Shown here: piece after piece, positions 14,425-16,782 of the stretch
Position numbering within the stretch: the first letter of the stretch is position 1
Layout: every line of letters begins with the position of its first letter
Assembly (NCBI GenBank): GCA_022771185.1
Contig: JALFCJ010000283.1
Location: 1-16,782 of the forward strand
Length of the DNA: 16,782 bases
Direction of reading: 5' to 3'
DNA from: Spirochaetales bacterium
Lineage (GTDB): Bacteria; Spirochaetota; Spirochaetia; Sphaerochaetales; Sphaerochaetaceae
Translations under genes and position numbers: made by a program
Notes under the pieces: model-generated
The model's input: only the letters and a program-made list of their open reading frames with translations
Database searches by the model: none
Told to the model about the DNA's origin: nothing

Positions 14425-15698
14425 ATAAGCTCCTTATGGTGGAACTCTTTTCCATTTGTACCTGAGTATTCTGCAACAGTCTCACCATTTCCTCTAAGAA
14501 TCCACTTTGTAGTCATAAGGCCGTCTAATCCCACAGGGCCTCTAGCATGAAGCTTGGATGTGGAGATACCCACTTCTGCCCCCAAGCCGAACCTATAACC
14601 ATCGGCAAATCGAGTGGAACAATTGACGAAAACATCGGCGCTATCTGTGAAAGAGACAAAATATGAAGCATTATCATTGTTTTCTGTTATTATGGCGTCA
14701 GTGTGATGGGAGCCATGGGCGTTGATATGCTCCACAGCCTTCTTAACATCTTCTACAGCCATAATATTGCACTCTTTATCTAAGTACTCATTGTCTTCGT
14801 CACCGCACTCCATTGGAATAGCAGTTTTTAAATACCTCATAGATTCTTCATCTGCGTGTATTTTTACGCCATTCTCAACAAAAGCCTTTTCCAGGAGAGG
14901 AAGGAAAGAAGGAAGAATATCTTTATGGACAAGGAATGTTTCAGTTGCATTACATGCAGCACTGTATTGGACTTTGGCATCAACGCAGATTTTGACAGCT
15001 TTTTCAAAGTCAGCTGAAGTGTCGATAAAAGTATGGCACTTCCCGTCAGAGTGTCCCATAACAGGGATGCGAGTATTATCCATGCAATACCTGACAAACT
15101 TATTGGATCCACGAGGAATCAAAAGATCCACATACTTATCTGCAGAGAGCAGGACCTGCACGTCTTCCCTACTCTCGATTCCCAAAATCCAAGAAGAAGA
15201 GAAAGAACAGGATGCTGTGGCTTTCTTTATTATGTCTACAAGAATTCTATTAGTGTTGGCAGCTTCTTTTCCGCCTTTCAGGATAAGACCATTACCACTT
15301 AATAGAGAAAGACCTGCAATCTGCAACAAAGCATCAGGACGAGCTTCGAAGATCATACCGATTACACCGATAGGGAAAGTCTTCTTCTCAAGTATAAAGC
15401 CAGGATCCAGTTCTCGCTTCTCCCTAATTTTTCCAATAGGATCAGGGAGACTGCATAGGTCTCTATATCCCTTCTCTACGCTTTTTAGTTTATCTGGAGA
15501 GAATACAAGGCGATGGAGAATAGATGATGAGATACCCTCTTTCTCTGCATTCTCCAAATCTTTATCATTCTCAGCCTTAATTCTGTCTTTTTCTTCTTCA
15601 AGTAACTTTGAAATAGAAACCAGAGCTTCTCTTCTCTCCTCTAGAGATGAGACAGCCAACAACGACGAGGCCTTTCTAACCTCACCAAAAAGAGTCAT
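14421..15698 (-). CDS. proA: Glutamate-5-semialdehyde dehydrogenase (gamma-glutamyl phosphate reductase)
   Basis: 425 aa from ATG 15698 (E. coli ProA has 417). Reduces gamma-glutamyl phosphate with NADPH to glutamate semialdehyde, which cyclises to the ProC substrate. The aldehyde-dehydrogenase-like fold shows FPIGVIGMIFEARPDALLQI at about 108-127, LILKGGKEA at 138-146, IPRGSNKFV at 194-202 and the catalytic Cys249 in YSAACNATETFLVH. An in-frame ATG at 15788 would add 30 hydrophobic residues not typical of ProA. ATG 15698 is chosen because GGAAGG stands 4 bases ahead and a promoter at 15717-15746 would start transcription only about a dozen bases upstream, excluding the longer form. It forms a proA-proB-(orphan gene) unit. 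Confidence 0.96.
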   Translation of the reverse strand: MTLFGEVRKASSLLAVSSLEERREALVSISKLLEEEKDRIKAENDKDLENAEKEGISSSILHRLVFSPDKLKSVEKGYRDLCSLPDPIGKIREKRELDPGFILEKKTFPIGVIGMIFEARPDALLQIAGLSLLSGNGLILKGGKEAANTNRILVDIIKKATASCSFSSSWILGIESREDVQVLLSADKYVDLLIPRGSNKFVRYCMDNTRIPVMGHSDGKCHTFIDTSADFEKAVKICVDAKVQYSAACNATETFLVHKDILPSFLPLLEKAFVENGVKIHADEESMRYLKTAIPMECGDEDNEYLDKECNIMAVEDVKKAVEHINAHGSHHTDAIITENNDNASYFVSFTDSADVFVNCSTRFADGYRFGLGAEVGISTSKLHARGPVGLDGLMTTKWILRGNGETVAEYSGTNGKEFHHKELI

Positions 15699-15716
15699 TA
15701 ATCCTTCCATATATTT

Positions 15717-15746
15717 ATGATAAACCAGAGAGAGAAAAGGGTTCAA
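15717..15746 (-). promoter_or_regulatory. Putative promoter of proAB
   Basis: On the minus strand TTGAAC (15746-15741), an 18-bp spacer, then TATCAT (15722-15717), a 5/6 -10 match. The predicted start falls near 15710, giving a short leader that contains only the Shine-Dalgarno of proA. Confidence 0.5.
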
Positions 15747-15914
15747 CCGAAGAAGAGAAAAACATAATAGATAAACACAAGTTTTCAATCACAGAAAAAA
15801 AATGCGAATTACAAAGAGCTATTTGAAGGACATAAATAACAATGTGTATAAAAACGCTTTACTTATGCTTTATGTAATTAAAGGGAAGTATTTCTTAAAT
15901 AATACATTTCTTTA

Positions 15915-15943
15915 TTGACATCATATGGGTGCAGTAATAGAGT
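15915..15943 (+). promoter_or_regulatory. Putative promoter of the TSUP permease gene
   Basis: A perfect -35 TTGACA at 15915-15920, a 17-bp spacer, and TAGAGT at 15938-15943 (4/6 match). The transcript would have a leader of about 60 bases before the ATG at 16013. Confidence 0.55.
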
Positions 15944-16012
15944 ATTGATATATTTAAATATTTTAATTATTTGATTATTTCCTTTTTCTAAAGGTAAATA
16001 TAAGGGGCAGTC

Positions 16013-16782
16013 ATGTTGATGTTCGTCTTTTCTATCGTAGTGTTGGTAGCAACAATCGTAGGATCAATCAGTGGAATCGGTGGAGGGGTTCTAATTAAGC
16101 CTGTTATGGATGCGTCATTTCCTTTTACTACCTCCCAAATCAGCTTTTTAAGTGGAACCACAGTTCTTACTATGACAATCGTTTCTCTTCTTAGAAGCAG
16201 AAAAGATTTAAAGCTTGACTTAAGGACGCTTATGCTTGCCATTGGCGGAGCGGTTGGAGGAATAGCTGGAAAACAAGTCTTCGATATTGTTAAGAAGGCT
16301 GCAGGAAATGATGCCTTTGTAGGGCTAGTACAGAATATCATTATGGTTATCCTAACAGGTGCAGTCTTTGTATATACATTAAAGAAGGCAAACATAAAGA
16401 CAAAGAACTTTAAGAATCCTGTCTTCTCTTTAATCGTCGGTTTATTCTTAGGCGTTTTGTCTTCTTTCTTAGGAATCGGAGGAGGACCAATTAACCTTAT
16501 GGTTCTCTCTTACATATTCTCCCTTGATACAAAGAACTCTGCTCTCGCTTCCTTGTTTATCATATTCTTCTCACAGCTCTTTTCTCTGGTTTCTTCTCTT
16601 GTAACCAGAACGGTTCCAACCTTTGAGTGGCCTATGCTTTTGATGATGATGGTATGTGCAGTAATCGGAAGCACACTGGGAAGAATGTTCTCAAAGAAAA
16701 TGGACAACAAGGCTGTAGATAAACTCTTTATGGCTCTTATGGCTGTAATCATCGCCCTCTCAATCTATAACTGCATTAAGTT
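16013..16782 (+). CDS. TSUP (TauE/SafE) family membrane permease (3' end cut off by window edge)
   Basis: 256 codons are present and the frame is open at the right edge; at about 250 aa for the family, few residues are missing. It is an inner-membrane protein of roughly eight helices with the duplicated TSUP signature: VGSISGIGGGVLIKPVMD at 16-33 and FLGVLSSFLGIGGGPINLMV at 145-164. Family members move sulfite, sulfoacetate, taurine-derived or other organic anions across the membrane, but the substrate cannot be told here. AAGGGG lies about six bases ahead of ATG 16013, with a further in-frame ATG two codons on. It is transcribed away from proA with its own promoter; no sulfur-metabolism gene is visible nearby. 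Confidence 0.9.
   Translation, partial: MLMFVFSIVVLVATIVGSISGIGGGVLIKPVMDASFPFTTSQISFLSGTTVLTMTIVSLLRSRKDLKLDLRTLMLAIGGAVGGIAGKQVFDIVKKAAGNDAFVGLVQNIIMVILTGAVFVYTLKKANIKTKNFKNPVFSLIVGLFLGVLSSFLGIGGGPINLMVLSYIFSLDTKNSALASLFIIFFSQLFSLVSSLVTRTVPTFEWPMLLMMMVCAVIGSTLGRMFSKKMDNKAVDKLFMALMAVIIALSIYNCIK

Larger units (their letters stand above)
15699..16012. other. 314-bp divergent intergenic region between proA and the TSUP permease gene
   Basis: AT-rich, with no convincing coding potential on either strand. It holds a leftward promoter near proA and a rightward promoter near the permease gene; between them (about 15750-15910) I see no tRNA, riboswitch or strong hairpin. Confidence 0.6.

Noticed and set aside
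14722..15720. 332-codon open frame on the plus strand opposite proA
   Set aside because: It lies wholly antisense to a well-conserved proA, has low-complexity Ser/Leu-rich translation and no Shine-Dalgarno or family motif; it is a codon-usage shadow.
15699..15788. N-terminal 30-residue extension of ProA from ATG 15788
   Set aside because: No Shine-Dalgarno, atypical hydrophobic sequence for ProA, and the likely promoter lies inside it.
15988..16752. Two minus-strand frames (135 and 80 codons) opposite the TSUP permease
   Set aside because: The plus frame has the duplicated GIGGG signature and a good Shine-Dalgarno; the minus frames do not resemble proteins.

Overview
The window looks like chromosomal DNA of an anaerobic, fermenting, moderately AT-rich Gram-negative bacterium, most likely a gut spirochaete (Spirochaetota, Sphaerochaeta/Treponema-like). 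This assignment is an inference from three things: the signal peptide of the solute-binding protein ends in a Cys-free 'VFAGGASE' tail, there is a predicted outer-membrane beta-barrel protein, and AdhE implies mixed-acid/ethanol fermentation. No database search was possible.

Left part (1-7043, all minus strand). An apparent operon reads leftwards as RpiR-type sugar-phosphate regulator, then alpha/beta-hydrolase (acetyl-esterase-like), then family-5 ABC solute-binding protein, which runs off base 1. The three genes overlap or nearly touch, which suggests one locus for uptake and trimming of a carbohydrate, possibly acetylated. Upstream of it, separated by a strong intrinsic terminator, is a single large adhE (CoA-acylating acetaldehyde dehydrogenase fused to an iron alcohol dehydrogenase). 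Next is a gene for an unrecognised outer-membrane beta-barrel-like protein.

Middle (7109-12356, plus strand). A tight five-gene run, dinB (Pol IV), trmL (tRNA wobble-nucleotide methyltransferase), proC, serS and pncB, ends at a clear intrinsic terminator. The divergent 65-bp space between the barrel gene and dinB carries a -10-like hexamer on each strand exactly 7 nt from the start codon, so both genes may be read from leaderless mRNAs.

Right part. On the minus strand, proA-proB (ATGA overlap) is followed by a 14-bp-overlapping orphan gene with glycosyltransferase-like features. With proC on the other strand, the window holds the complete glutamate-to-proline pathway in two convergent units. 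After a 314-bp divergent promoter region, a plus-strand TSUP (TauE/SafE) permease gene runs off the right edge.

There are no RNA genes, insertion sequences, CRISPR arrays or prophage genes that I can support. Nothing amounts to an evident new system. The most interesting items are the paired leaderless-type starts, the orphan gene fused by overlap to proB, the unrecognised barrel protein, and the RpiR-associated palindrome.
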